NCBI GenBank assembly: GCA_019116705.1
Contig: DXBF01000054.1
Span: 1-64,000 of the forward strand
Length of the DNA: 64,000 nucleotides
Direction of reading: 5' to 3'
Origin: Candidatus Gemmiger avistercoris
Lineage (GTDB): Bacteria; Bacillota; Clostridia; Oscillospirales; Ruminococcaceae
Translations under genes and position numbers: made by a program
Shown here: positions 1 to 8,473 of the stretch, in pieces
Numbering within the stretch: position 1 is the first letter of the stretch
Layout of the letters: the number at the start of each line of letters is the position of its first letter
The notes under the pieces: generated by a model
Databases searched by the model: none
The model's input: the letters and a program-made list of their open reading frames with translations, nothing else
Told to the model about the DNA's origin: nothing

Positions 1-210
1 GGCGCAGTTCGGGAAAGAAACCGCATAGACCATACCCTCGGCGGCGATGCGGCCAGCCTTTTTGCTGGCGGTGGCCAGGCCCTGCTCGCGCAGGATCTCA
101 ATGGCCTTCTCGAAATCGCCCTCCGCCTGGGTCAGAGCCTTCTTGCATTCCATCATGCCGCAGTCGGTCTGGCGGCGCAGTTCCATAACGTCTTTTGCAG
201 AAATAGCCAT
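1..210 (-). CDS. tsf: Elongation factor Ts, N-terminal part (cut by window edge)
   Basis: EF-Ts is the guanine-nucleotide exchange factor that regenerates EF-Tu-GTP during elongation. Seventy N-terminal residues are visible. They begin [20 protein letters not shown] and carry the family signature [12 protein letters not shown] (usual TDVGMMDCKKAL) of the UBA-like domain that binds EF-Tu. The ATG follows an AAAGGA ribosome site. The gene lies 43 bases downstream of rpsB on the same strand, the standard bacterial rpsB-tsf order, so the two are probably co-transcribed. The rest lies outside the window. Confidence 0.95.
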   Translation of the reverse strand, partial: MAISAKDVMELRRQTDCGMMECKKALTQAEGDFEKAIEILREQGLATASKKAGRIAAEGMVYAVSFPNCA

Positions 211-253
211 GTTTCTATTGTCCTTTCTGTCTTGTACGCGTGTATGCTTGCGA

Positions 254-982
254 TCAGGCTTCGGCGCTCTCCGCGGCGGGGGCGGCGGGTTCTTCCTGAA
301 CGCCCTGCTTGCCTTCCAGCACGGCGTTCGCCATGGCGCCGGAGATCAGCTTGACGGCGCGGATGGCGTCGTCGTTGCCGGGGATCACGTAATCGATCTC
401 ATCGGGATCGCAGTTGGTATCCACGATGGCGACGATGGGGATGTGCAGCTTGCGGGCCTCGGAAACGGCGATACGCTCCTTGTGGGGGTCCACGATGAAC
501 ATGGCTTTCGGCAGGCTCTTCATGTTCTTGACGCCGCCCAGGTATTTATCCAGCTTGGCCATCTCGAGTTCGAGCTTGACAACTTCCTTCTTGGGCAGCA
601 GGTCGAACGTGCCGTCTTCCTGCATGGCTTTGAGCTGCTCCATACGGTCGATGCGCTTGCGGATGGTGCGGAAGTTAGTCAGCATACCGCCCAGCCAGCG
701 GGCATTGACGTAGTGCATGCCGCAGCGGGTAGCCTCGTCACGGATGGACTCCTGCGCCTGCTTCTTGGTGCCGACGAAGAGGATCTCGCCGCCCTCGGCT
801 GCGGTGTCGCGGACAAAGTTGTAAGCTTCATCCAGCTTTTTCACGGTCTTCTGCAGGTCGATGATATAGATGCCGTTGCGCTCGGTGAAGATGTACTTCG
901 CCATTTTGGGGTTCCAGCGGCGGGTCTGGTGACCGAAGTGGACGCCAGCCTCCAGAAGCTGCTTCATAGATACGACTGCCAT
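254..982 (-). CDS. rpsB: 30S ribosomal protein S2
   Basis: S2 is a late-assembling small-subunit protein at the head-body junction of the 30S particle. The 242-residue product has the canonical start with [15 protein letters not shown] and the motif [14 protein letters not shown], and covers the full family length. The C-terminal tail is Ala/Glu-rich (about residues 228-242), as in many Firmicutes. The ATG is preceded by TTGGAGGAAAC. The gene has its own promoter and a roughly 110-base structured leader upstream, and tsf follows directly. Confidence 0.97.
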   Translation of the reverse strand: MAVVSMKQLLEAGVHFGHQTRRWNPKMAKYIFTERNGIYIIDLQKTVKKLDEAYNFVRDTAAEGGEILFVGTKKQAQESIRDEATRCGMHYVNARWLGGMLTNFRTIRKRIDRMEQLKAMQEDGTFDLLPKKEVVKLELEMAKLDKYLGGVKNMKSLPKAMFIVDPHKERIAVSEARKLHIPIVAIVDTNCDPDEIDYVIPGNDDAIRAVKLISGAMANAVLEGKQGVQEEPAAPAAESAEA

Positions 983-1092
983 TGTTTGTTTCCTCCAATA
1001 AATTTAGTTTTACCCGCCGCATTGCGTTTTATGTTTCCTAACCCATTTTTGAAAAATGGGCACAAAAAAACAACGCAATGCGTGTGTATTGC
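983..1092 (-). promoter_or_regulatory. Structured 5' leader of rpsB with nested inverted repeats
   Basis: On the minus strand the leader contains an outer 11-base perfect inverted repeat, CGCATTGCGTT (1072-1082) with AACGCAATGCG (1018-1028). It encloses a second hairpin, CCCATTTTT/AAAAATGGG (1042-1060). The stems are too far from the start codon to be ordinary SD masking. Ribosomal-protein operons are often autoregulated by binding of the protein to its own leader, and that is the inference here. I do not recognise a named RNA family. Confidence 0.5.
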
Positions 1093-1098
1093 CGTAGT

Positions 1099-1127
1099 AT
1101 AATATCACATGTTTCCGCAAATTGCAA
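1099..1127 (-). promoter_or_regulatory. Promoter of rpsB-tsf
   Basis: The minus strand reads TTGCAA, 17 bases, TATTAT, a good sigma-A type promoter. It would start transcription near 1092, just ahead of the outer leader stem. Confidence 0.7.
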
Positions 1128-1163
1128 GTACCTTTTTGCAAAAAGACGGAAAGTGCCTCGACA

Positions 1164-1814
1164 TTATGCAAAGTCCCGCCCCGTCTGGTCGTACAAATGG
1201 GTACGCAGCACCCGGCACTGCCAGGCGGGGGCGCCGCCAAGCCCCTGCAGATACTGCATGAGCAGCGCCGGGTTCAGGTTCAGCGCCTCGCCGGAGCCGC
1301 AGGGCAGCTGCACAGCAAAATGCAGCTGTTCCCCCTCGGCCTGCCAGTCGAGCCGGGGCAGATACGCTTTGAGATCCAGGGCCTTTTGGCCGCGTTTGGT
1401 CTTTTTGGTGACTTCGGCGGCGGGGGCCGCGTTGTAAGCTTCCAGCGCCGGGGCGCTGGAAAGAGGCATGGTGACCTCATAAACAGCCGCGGCGATCGCG
1501 CTGACCTTTTCTTCCGCGCGGGCCACTTTCGTGATCGTGATGCCCCGCGGCATCAGCGGCTGCAGCGCCGCCTGCCAGGCCGCGCCGTCGATCGTTTCCC
1601 GCTCGGTCTTTACTTCGCAGCTTTCGCACAGGCTCTCCTGCCCCAGTGACAGCGGGCAGGAAAAGGACAGGTAAATATGCGGGTTGAAGCCCTGGGTATA
1701 CCATACCGGCAGGCCGCTGATCTTGAGCAGACGGTGGAACACCCGCTGCAGGTCCAGCAGCGAGATATAGGCCGCTTCCCCTCGCTTTTCAAAAAAGATC
1801 CTTACTGTAGTCAA
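1164..1814 (-). CDS. TIGR03936/DUF2344 radical-SAM-associated protein
   Basis: The 216-residue protein begins with TTVRIFFEKRGEAAYISLLD and contains GFNPHIYLSFSCPLSLG, typical of the DUF2344 family. In other bacteria this domain is either fused to, or encoded just after, the TIGR03960 B12-binding radical SAM protein. Its biochemical role is unknown. The TTG start is chosen because GGGAGG lies nine bases upstream; the coding region then overlaps the end of the preceding radical SAM gene by 26 bases, implying translational coupling. A promoter for rpsB lies immediately downstream. Confidence 0.85.
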   Translation of the reverse strand: MTTVRIFFEKRGEAAYISLLDLQRVFHRLLKISGLPVWYTQGFNPHIYLSFSCPLSLGQESLCESCEVKTERETIDGAAWQAALQPLMPRGITITKVARAEEKVSAIAAAVYEVTMPLSSAPALEAYNAAPAAEVTKKTKRGQKALDLKAYLPRLDWQAEGEQLHFAVQLPCGSGEALNLNPALLMQYLQGLGGAPAWQCRVLRTHLYDQTGRDFA

Positions 1815-3654
1815 AACACGGTCCTCCCAGCAGTTTATTGGCGCCGCAGCCGCTGCACTGACGGTTGCAGGGCTGCGTGGTCTCCGCCCTGAGCGCCTTT
1901 TCGTATTCCCGCACCAGATGGGCGTGGCTGACGCCCACGTCCAGATGATCCCACGGGGTCGCTTCGTCCGTCGCCATGGCGCGGTAGTTGTAAAAGTCCG
2001 GGTCGATGCCGCAGGCTTCAAAGGCCGCCATCCAGCGGTCATAGTCAAAATATTCCTCCCAGGTATCAAAGAACGCGCCGTTCTCAAACGCCGTTTCGAT
2101 CACGCGGCCCAGGCGGCGGTCCCCTTTGGCGAAAACGCCTTCCAGTACGCTGGTGGCGCTGTCGTGATAGTTGACCTTGACTTTGCGGGAGTGGACGCAG
2201 CTGAGCAGGTACTTCTGCTTTTCCCGCAGCGTTTCACGGCGGTCCTGCGCGCAGAACTGGAACGGCGTGTCCGGTTTGGGGACGAAGCAGGCCACGCTGA
2301 TGGTCACCTGAACGCTTTTGCCTTTCGGCCGGTCCGGGATCTGATAGAACAGGTCCACCACTTTCTGGGCGGTGTCCGCGATGCCTTTGATGTCCTCCAT
2401 CGTTTCGGTGGGAAGGCCCATCATGAAATACAGCTTGACCGACGTATAGCCTTCCGAAAAGGCGATCCGGCAGCCGCGCTCGATCTGTTCCCAGGTGACG
2501 TTTTTGTTGATGACATCGCGCAGCCGCTGGGTCCCGGCCTCCGCCGCGAAAGTCAGGCCGCTTTTGCGCACTTTGGAAGTTTTTTCGACAAGGGACTGAG
2601 AGAAGTTGTCCACCCGGAGCGACGGCAGCGCAAGGCTGACGTGATCCGCTTCGGCCCAGGCGTTCAGCTCGTCCAGGATCTCCTCCAGGCGGGAATGGTC
2701 GGAAGTGGAAAGGCTCATCAGGCTCAGCTCATCATAGCCGGTAGTGCGGCAAAGTTCCCGGGCGCTGTCGCTGATCAGTTTGGGGGAACGTTCCCGGAAC
2801 GGCCGGTAGATCTGTCCCGCCTGGCAGAAACGGCAGCCGCGCACGCAGCCGCGCAGCACTTCCACGCAGGCGCGGTCCTGCACGGTGCCCACCATGGGAA
2901 CGACAAAATTTTTCGGCGGTTCGTAATCGTCCATGTTTTTGACGATGGCTTTCGTTATGCGTGCCGGAACGCCGGGACGGTTCGGCGTCACCGATTCGAT
3001 GCGCCCGTCCGGCAGATACGCCACATCGTAGAACGACGGCACATATACGCCGGGGATCTTTGCCAGTTCCAGCAGCAGCGTTTCTTTGTTCCACCCCTGC
3101 TTTTTCCCGCGCTCCACCACGGCGCAGATCTCCTGCAGCATCTGTTCGCCTTCGCCCAGCTGCATCACGTCAAAAAAGTCCGCCACAGGCTCCGCGTTGC
3201 AGACGCAGGGGCCGCCCGCGATGACCAGCGGCCAGCTTGCGTCCCGGTCCGCAGCGCGCAGCGGGATGCCTGCCAGACGCAGCATGGCCAGCACGTTCGT
3301 GTAACACAGTTCGTATTCCAGCGAAAAACCCACGATGTCGAATGCTGTCAGCGGGTCTTTGCTTTCCAGGCAGTACAGCGGGATCCCCAGCCGTTCCATC
3401 TGCTCCTTCATATCCGTCCATGGCATAAAGGCGCGCTCACACCACCAGTTTTCGTGCCGGTTGAGCAGATCGTAGAGGATCTTTTCCCCCAGGAAGGACA
3501 TGCCGATCTCGTAGGTGTCCGGGAAGCAGAAAGCCATCCGCACATCCACTTTGTTTTTGTCTTTATAAATGCTGCCCGGTTCGCCGCCGGTATAACGGCC
3601 CGGTTTCTGCACAAGGCTCAGCGCCTCTTTGAATGTTGGGGAAAATTCCGCCAT
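1789..3654 (-). CDS. TIGR03960-type B12-binding radical SAM protein
   Basis: The 621-residue protein has an N-terminal cobalamin-binding-like region (about residues 40-240) followed by a radical SAM core. The iron-sulfur motif CVRGCRFC is at about residues 270-277, a CX3CX2C pattern. A C-terminal Cys cluster (NRQCSGCGANK) is also visible. The substrate is unknown. The ATG giving MAEFSPTF is chosen because AAGGATGG lies just upstream. The M50/M23 peptidase genes precede it and the DUF2344 partner follows with overlap, an arrangement common in Clostridia. Confidence 0.88.
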   Translation of the reverse strand: MAEFSPTFKEALSLVQKPGRYTGGEPGSIYKDKNKVDVRMAFCFPDTYEIGMSFLGEKILYDLLNRHENWWCERAFMPWTDMKEQMERLGIPLYCLESKDPLTAFDIVGFSLEYELCYTNVLAMLRLAGIPLRAADRDASWPLVIAGGPCVCNAEPVADFFDVMQLGEGEQMLQEICAVVERGKKQGWNKETLLLELAKIPGVYVPSFYDVAYLPDGRIESVTPNRPGVPARITKAIVKNMDDYEPPKNFVVPMVGTVQDRACVEVLRGCVRGCRFCQAGQIYRPFRERSPKLISDSARELCRTTGYDELSLMSLSTSDHSRLEEILDELNAWAEADHVSLALPSLRVDNFSQSLVEKTSKVRKSGLTFAAEAGTQRLRDVINKNVTWEQIERGCRIAFSEGYTSVKLYFMMGLPTETMEDIKGIADTAQKVVDLFYQIPDRPKGKSVQVTISVACFVPKPDTPFQFCAQDRRETLREKQKYLLSCVHSRKVKVNYHDSATSVLEGVFAKGDRRLGRVIETAFENGAFFDTWEEYFDYDRWMAAFEACGIDPDFYNYRAMATDEATPWDHLDVGVSHAHLVREYEKALRAETTQPCNRQCSGCGANKLLGGPCFDYSKDLF

Positions 3655-3724
3655 TTTCGTGAACCATCCTTGTTGTTGAATTGTTTTTATTGTACCGTAT
3701 GCGACCGGGAAATGCAACCTTCCG

Positions 3725-4186
3725 TTACCAGTAGCGGAAGGCGCGCAGCATCCTTGCACCGTCCAGGCCCGGCAGCGGCAAAAGATTCATGCCGCCTACC
3801 AGCAGGTTGACGCTGGCGAACCAGTACCCCAGGTAACTGCAGGCCCCTGTCAGTTCCATTCCTCCCAGCACAGCACAGCTTGCCAGCAAGTTGCACAGCG
3901 GGCCCGCGGCGGCCAGCAGGAACTCACGCTGCGGGGTGAGCGGGACGCCGCGCAGCCGCAGACAGACGCCGCCCAGGGAGATCTGCAGGTCCGGCCAGTA
4001 GCCCCACTGCCAGCGGAACATCAACACATGCCCGCTCTCGTGCAACACAGCGCAGAGCAGGCTGATCCGCACCAGCCCCGCGCCGTCCAGTGCCAGTGCA
4101 AAACAGAGGATGAACAGCACCGCCAGCGGCGCGCGCACGCGGATGCGCAGGCTACGACGCCGCCTGCAGGACCTCGGATGGATCAT
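3725..4186 (-). CDS. Compact M50-family (SpoIVFB-like) intramembrane metalloprotease
   Basis: The protein is 153 residues and hydrophobic, with the zinc-protease motif HESGH at residues 49-53 and a second site, NLLPLPGLDGAR, near residues 133-144 that supplies the Asp ligand. These are the hallmarks of site-2 proteases such as SpoIVFB, which releases sigma-K in sporulation. It is short compared with about 290 residues for B. subtilis SpoIVFB and has no C-terminal CBS domain. The ATG overlaps the end of the M23 gene by 35 bases, so the two are probably coupled. Its substrate is not shown here. Confidence 0.8.
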   Translation of the reverse strand: MIHPRSCRRRRSLRIRVRAPLAVLFILCFALALDGAGLVRISLLCAVLHESGHVLMFRWQWGYWPDLQISLGGVCLRLRGVPLTPQREFLLAAAGPLCNLLASCAVLGGMELTGACSYLGYWFASVNLLVGGMNLLPLPGLDGARMLRAFRYW

Positions 4187-4943
4187 AACGCAGCCCCTCG
4201 TGCAGAATCTCAAAATGCAGGTGCGGCCCGGTGGCGTTCCCCGTTTCCCCCACCGTACCCAACATCTCCCCGGCGCTGACGGGCTGGCCGCTGCGCACAA
4301 AGACATACTGCATATGCGCGTACAGTGTCTCGTCCCCATCCGCATGCAGGATGCGCACATAATTGCCGTAGCTGCTGTGCACACCGGCATAGCGCACCAC
4401 GCCGTCGGCTGCTGCGGAGATCGGGGCGCCTTCCGCCGCCGCCAGATCGTTACCGAGGTGAAAATCCGAGCCGGAACCGCCCATGGGATCGGTCCGCCAG
4501 CCATATCCCGAAGTCCGGGCGCTCCCGCCGCCCGGCAACGGGCAACAGAGTGCAAAGTCCGGCAGATAGCTTTCTTCCCTTGCGCCGGAAGGTATTGCCT
4601 GCGCCTTTGCATGGGCAGTACGCGCCGCCGTTTGCGCCGCTTCTGCCCCGAACGCGGCAAAGCCGTTGTTGAAGGTCTCGATCACATCTTCGGTAAATTT
4701 GGCCAGATTACGCCCCTGCGCCAGAAAAAGTTCCTGCTCAGGCTGCATTGCCGTCTCGAATGCGGTCCGCAGCCGGGGCAAAATGGGCCATTCCATGGAT
4801 CGTGCGCACAGTGTAAGCCCCACGGCCGCCAGACAGAGCAGGATCTGCGCCCATAAGACCAGATTTTCTTCACTTTTGCGCTTCTTTCGGTTCTTCTTGC
4901 GGGGGATCGCGGCCTGCGGCGGCGCGCCGGTTTCTTCCCACAT
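4152..4943 (-). CDS. M23-family membrane metallopeptidase (SpoIVFA-like)
   Basis: The 263-residue protein has a basic cytoplasmic N-terminus (about residues 15-24), one membrane segment (about 29-48), an extracytoplasmic linker and an M23/LytM domain. The zinc ligands are present: H162 and D166 in FHLGND, and HLH at 241-243. The catalytic machinery therefore looks intact, so it could cleave peptidoglycan cross-bridges. Pairing with an M50 protease mirrors SpoIVFA-SpoIVFB. The inner ATG is chosen because AGGAGG lies seven bases ahead; an upstream ATG lies within the ribosome site itself. Confidence 0.8.
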   Translation of the reverse strand: MWEETGAPPQAAIPRKKNRKKRKSEENLVLWAQILLCLAAVGLTLCARSMEWPILPRLRTAFETAMQPEQELFLAQGRNLAKFTEDVIETFNNGFAAFGAEAAQTAARTAHAKAQAIPSGAREESYLPDFALCCPLPGGGSARTSGYGWRTDPMGGSGSDFHLGNDLAAAEGAPISAAADGVVRYAGVHSSYGNYVRILHADGDETLYAHMQYVFVRSGQPVSAGEMLGTVGETGNATGPHLHFEILHEGLRYDPSEVLQAAS

Positions 4944-4981
4944 GGCAAACACCTCCTTTTGCATGTATACGAGGAGGGACT

Positions 4982-5020
4982 AAAAAATATCCGTGCCGGT
5001 CCCCAAGGACCGGCACGGAT
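4982..5020 (-). terminator. Rho-independent terminator of comEA-ppk-SRPBCC
   Basis: A 14-bp perfect stem (arms 4989-5002 and 5007-5020) with a CCAA-type loop is followed on the minus strand by a T run. It closes the operon that ends at 5034. Confidence 0.9.
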
Positions 5021-5033
5021 CTGTGCAGTCAGA

Positions 5034-5414
5034 TCACGCGCCCAGCGCGTTATGCAACATCGTCAAACGCTCCTGCAGGAGCTTCTGCGGTTTGGCGAAC
5101 AGCCCCAGCCCCTTGACCTCCATGGTGCATTCCAGGCTGGTGGAGTCGCCGCCCCCCAGCAGGATCGCCGTGAATGTGCCGGAAACCTTCCCGTTTTGGA
5201 AGTTGCAGCTCAGGCTGCGCGGTTTTTCACGCCGGGTAAATTCCATCTCGGTGGTACTGCCGTCGGTGTGGCGTTCCACCACACGGCGTCCGCCGTTGCT
5301 CTCCTCATAATCGCGCACGTCCTTGCGCCAGCCGTTGAGGGTGGGCTTGGTCAGGTAAAGCCAGACCTTGCTGGGATCGCAGGAAAAATTTTCGGTAACA
5401 ACACACGTTTTCAT
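5034..5414 (-). CDS. SRPBCC-like small protein
   Basis: The protein is 126 residues. The alternating beta pattern and the start VVTENFSCDPSKVWLYLT resemble START/SRPBCC (polyketide-cyclase-like) domains, which form a hydrophobic cup. There are no catalytic residues or signal peptide to assign a function. It lies 24 bases after ppk on the same strand and is followed by a strong terminator, so it is the last gene of that operon. The family call is by overall pattern only. Confidence 0.55.
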   Translation of the reverse strand: MKTCVVTENFSCDPSKVWLYLTKPTLNGWRKDVRDYEESNGGRRVVERHTDGSTTEMEFTRREKPRSLSCNFQNGKVSGTFTAILLGGGDSTSLECTMEVKGLGLFAKPQKLLQERLTMLHNALGA

Positions 5415-5438
5415 AATGCGGAGGAGTCCTTTCTGGTT

Positions 5439-7646
5439 TTACTTTTTGCTGCGGCCAAAGAGATTCTGCCACAGCCCCGTGCGGGCAGGCCGCAGCGAGG
5501 AGGTCTGCCGTCCGCCCGGTTTTGTCCCGGCCTTTTTGGCGACCACCTTGGCCGCGGCCGGTTTGGGCTTATCCTGCTCCATGACGAACCCGTCTTTAAA
5601 GTAGCCGAACATCGCCATTTGGCTGTCTACCGGCGGCTGCCCCGGAGCAGGCTTTACTTTGGTATAAGAGCCGTCCGGCTGCATCTCACGCGCGTTGACG
5701 GTATCGCGAAGCTGCAGATCCAGGATGCCGCGCAGCTTTTTGGCGATCGCGGGATCGTCCACCCGCACGCCTACCTCTACGCGGCGTTCGGTGTTGCGGG
5801 TCAGGAAGTCGCCCGATGCGATATAGATGCGCATATTGTCCCCGCTGCCGAAGCAGTAAATACGGGAATGCTCCAGGTAACGCCCCACGATACTGCGGAT
5901 GTGCACATTTTCGGTGCGGCCCGGCACACCGGCCCGCACGCAGCAGATCCCGCGCACGATCATGTCTACCCGCACACCGGCGCAGCTTGCCTCGCTGATC
6001 TTGGCGATGATCTGCGGGTCGTTGATGGAATTGTTTTTCAGGATGATAGAGGCCGGTTTGCCCTGCATGGCCAGCGCGATCTGGCGATCCATCTCCTCCA
6101 GCAGCACCGTTTTGAACCGAAGCGGCGCGACCAGCATGGTGTCCGCTTCGCTGGTCAGCCGCTGCAGCGCCATGTTGTTGAACACTGCGTTGGCTTCCTC
6201 GCCGATGCTCTGGCGGGTGGTGATGAACGAAAGATCGGTGTACAGCTCGCTGGTCTTTTCGTTGTAGTTGCCGGTGCCGATCTGGGTCAGATAGTGGTAT
6301 TTTCCATCCACGCGGCTGGTGATCAATGTCAGCTTGGAATGGACTTTGTAGTCGTCGAAACCGTACAGCACCGTGCACCCGGCATCCTGCAGCTGCTTGG
6401 ACCAGTCGATGTTGTTCTGCTCGTCAAAGCGTGCACGGAGTTCGACCATCGCCACGACTTCCTTGCCGTTTTCGGCGGCGTTGATCAGCGCGCTGACGAT
6501 CTGGGAGTCGCTGGCCATGCGGTACAGCGTCATCTTGATGGAGACAACGTTGGGGTCGGCGCCGGCACGCAGCAGCATTCGGATAAAGGGGCGGATGCTC
6601 TGGTAAGGGTAGGCCAGCAACACATCATGCTTGCGCACTTCGGTATAAAGGTCGTACCCCGCCGGCGCCTGCATCGGCCGGGCCACCGGGTAAAACATCT
6701 CCCCGTGTCCGCCGTCGTTGGCGATACGGCTTGCCAGCTTGAAAAGACAGCCGGTATCCAGCGGCGAAGTCTGCGCATAACAGCGGGAAGCCGGGACCAC
6801 CAGCTTGTCCCGCAGGAACTTGGCGATCTCTTGCGGCGCTTCGGGCCAGAACTGCAGGCGGACGGCCGCCAGTTTGCGGCGCTTTTTCAGCAGTTCGCTC
6901 ATTACGTCGCGGAAGTCGATGTCATGGTCCATCATGCCTTCATCGACGGTGATGTCGGCGTTACGGGTCACGCGGAACAGGCATTGTTTCTGAATGGTGC
7001 TGGTATTGAAAATCGCGGCGGCGTAATGCGCAACCAATTCTTCAATAAAAGCAAAACAGGTCGTCTCGCCGTCTTTGATGAAAAGCACCCGCTCAAAGCG
7101 GTTGCTTACCGGGACGATGCCGAAACTGACGCCGTCGCCTTTGTTATAAAGCTGGGCGATGTAATAGATGTCCTTGTTGTTGAGGAACGGGAACGGATGG
7201 CGCGAGTCCACGATCTGCGGGCTGAGCAGCGGCAGAAGTTCCCGGTGAAAATATGTTTTCCAGAAATGTTCCTGCTGTTTGCTCAGCTTGGCAAAGTCCA
7301 CCTTTTTGTAACCGGCGTCCGCCAGCTGCCCGACCAGGTGCTGAAAATATTTGTCGCACTTGGCCTGCAGTTCGGCGACGCGGGGCGTGATGGCCGCGAT
7401 CTGTTCGGAAGCCGTCATGTGGGTGACCACATCCGGCTTGTTGTTCTTGAGCAGGGTCTGGTCATACAGAGAGCCGACGCGGACCATAAAGAACTCGTCC
7501 ATATTGCTGCCGAAGATCGCCGCAAATTTCAGGCGTTCCCCCAGCGGCACATTCTTTTCCTTGGCCAGCGCCAGTACGCGGCTGTCGAAATCGAGCCAGC
7601 TCAATTCTCGATTGATGAAAATACTTTCGGACTTTTGCTTTTCCAA
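5439..7646 (-). CDS. ppk: Polyphosphate kinase 1
   Basis: PPK1 reversibly polymerises the ATP gamma-phosphate into polyphosphate. The 735-residue protein starts with the conserved INRELSWLDF and contains GSNMDEFFMVR. The two catalytic histidines are present: H436 in KVHSKLTL, the phosphorylated residue corresponding to E. coli H435, and H593 in LEHSRIY, corresponding to H592. A C-terminal Lys/Ala/Pro-rich tail of roughly 50 residues after the PPK core is unusual and looks disordered. It sits 16 bases after comEA, in one operon with the SRPBCC gene. Confidence 0.96.
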   Translation of the reverse strand: MEKQKSESIFINRELSWLDFDSRVLALAKEKNVPLGERLKFAAIFGSNMDEFFMVRVGSLYDQTLLKNNKPDVVTHMTASEQIAAITPRVAELQAKCDKYFQHLVGQLADAGYKKVDFAKLSKQQEHFWKTYFHRELLPLLSPQIVDSRHPFPFLNNKDIYYIAQLYNKGDGVSFGIVPVSNRFERVLFIKDGETTCFAFIEELVAHYAAAIFNTSTIQKQCLFRVTRNADITVDEGMMDHDIDFRDVMSELLKKRRKLAAVRLQFWPEAPQEIAKFLRDKLVVPASRCYAQTSPLDTGCLFKLASRIANDGGHGEMFYPVARPMQAPAGYDLYTEVRKHDVLLAYPYQSIRPFIRMLLRAGADPNVVSIKMTLYRMASDSQIVSALINAAENGKEVVAMVELRARFDEQNNIDWSKQLQDAGCTVLYGFDDYKVHSKLTLITSRVDGKYHYLTQIGTGNYNEKTSELYTDLSFITTRQSIGEEANAVFNNMALQRLTSEADTMLVAPLRFKTVLLEEMDRQIALAMQGKPASIILKNNSINDPQIIAKISEASCAGVRVDMIVRGICCVRAGVPGRTENVHIRSIVGRYLEHSRIYCFGSGDNMRIYIASGDFLTRNTERRVEVGVRVDDPAIAKKLRGILDLQLRDTVNAREMQPDGSYTKVKPAPGQPPVDSQMAMFGYFKDGFVMEQDKPKPAAAKVVAKKAGTKPGGRQTSSLRPARTGLWQNLFGRSKK

Positions 7647-7662
7647 ATCCTGTTCCTCCCTG

Positions 7663-8064
7663 TTATTTTGTGCCCGGGGATTCCTGCGTGCCGACTGTGG
7701 CCAGCCCCGCCCAGCTTTCGGTCATGCGGGCCGATATTCCCTTCACTTCATCCAGTTCTGCAAGCGAAGCAAAGGGGCCGTGTTCTTCCCGGTAGGCAAT
7801 GATGGCGGCCGCTTTGGCCGGCCCGATCCCCGGCAGTTCAGCCAGCGCTTCGGCGTCAGCGGTGTTGACGTTGACCGGCCCGGCAGCATCGTCCGCCTGT
7901 GTGGGTTCGTCCTGCGTGGAGGCGGGCGGCTGGTACGGCGCTGCAGGGGCCCGAAACTGCCAGATCGGTGCGATCAGAAACAGAGCGCCCCACAAGATTA
8001 CGCCGGCAGCCGCAACCACCGCAGCGGCCAGAAGGCGGTCTATGCGACACCCGCTTTTCTTCAC
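7663..8064 (-). CDS. comEA: ComEA-like helix-hairpin-helix DNA-binding protein
   Basis: The 133-residue protein has a short basic N-terminus, a membrane anchor (about residues 11-33), a Pro/Ala/Gln linker and a C-terminal double HhH domain starting VNVNTADAEALAELPGIG. ComEA captures double-stranded DNA at the cell surface for uptake. No comEC is next to it, so a competence role is not proven; HhH proteins of this type also occur alone. The GTG start is chosen because TGGAG lies eight bases upstream and the membrane segment then sits at the N-terminus. Confidence 0.8.
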   Translation of the reverse strand: MKKSGCRIDRLLAAAVVAAAGVILWGALFLIAPIWQFRAPAAPYQPPASTQDEPTQADDAAGPVNVNTADAEALAELPGIGPAKAAAIIAYREEHGPFASLAELDEVKGISARMTESWAGLATVGTQESPGTK

Positions 8065-8094
8065 GATAAAGACTCCATTTCTGATTTTATGCTT

Positions 8095-8100
8095 ATTATA
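8095..8100 (-). promoter_or_regulatory. Extended -10 promoter of comEA-ppk
   Basis: TATAAT preceded by TGC (extended -10) lies about 30 bases ahead of the comEA GTG. No strong -35 is visible. Confidence 0.5.
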
Positions 8101-8156
8101 GCATGGCTCTCTTGAAAATGCACTCAAAATCTTGTCTTTTACGCAAAATATACCGC

Positions 8157-8426
8157 TTACTGACAACGGCGCCTGCTTCCCGGCCGGACCGGATCCGTTT
8201 CCACATCGGTCATGATCGCATCCACGCCGATTTTTTTGATGGAATGCCAGGGAATGACCAGGTCTTCGTCATAGCCCATCAGGCCAAAAAAGTGGCTGCG
8301 TCCCCGCAGCACCACGGATTGCAGCGCGGCGTTGCCCTCATCAAAAATCACGTCATCGATCCGCCCCAGCTTTTCTCCCGTCTGGATCTGGATCACATCC
8401 TTTTCGCTCAATTCACGCAGAGTCAT
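8157..8426 (-). CDS. YlmC/YmxH-family PRC-barrel sporulation protein
   Basis: The 89-residue protein is a single PRC-barrel: TGEKLGRIDDVIFDEG, then VVLRGRSHFFGLMGYDEDLVIPW. YlmC/YmxH proteins are small and linked to sporulation by their place next to sigG; the molecular role is unknown. Here sigG lies upstream on the same strand, separated by the opposite-strand HAD gene. The inner ATG giving MTLRELSEKD is chosen because GAGAGGAGG lies just before it. Confidence 0.82.
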   Translation of the reverse strand: MTLRELSEKDVIQIQTGEKLGRIDDVIFDEGNAALQSVVLRGRSHFFGLMGYDEDLVIPWHSIKKIGVDAIMTDVETDPVRPGSRRRCQ

Positions 8427-8473
8427 TCCGGGCACCTCCTCTCGACGTTTCATTGTATGCAGAGAAAAAGCGA

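Noticed and set aside
1918-3810. A 630-codon open frame on the plus strand across the radical SAM gene
   Set aside because: Antisense to the TIGR03960 gene with no start signal and no recognisable domain.
4959-7802. A 947-codon open frame on the plus strand across ppk
   Set aside because: It is antisense to ppk, comEA and the SRPBCC gene, has no ribosome site, and its His/Gln/Val-rich composition is what GC-rich antisense frames look like.
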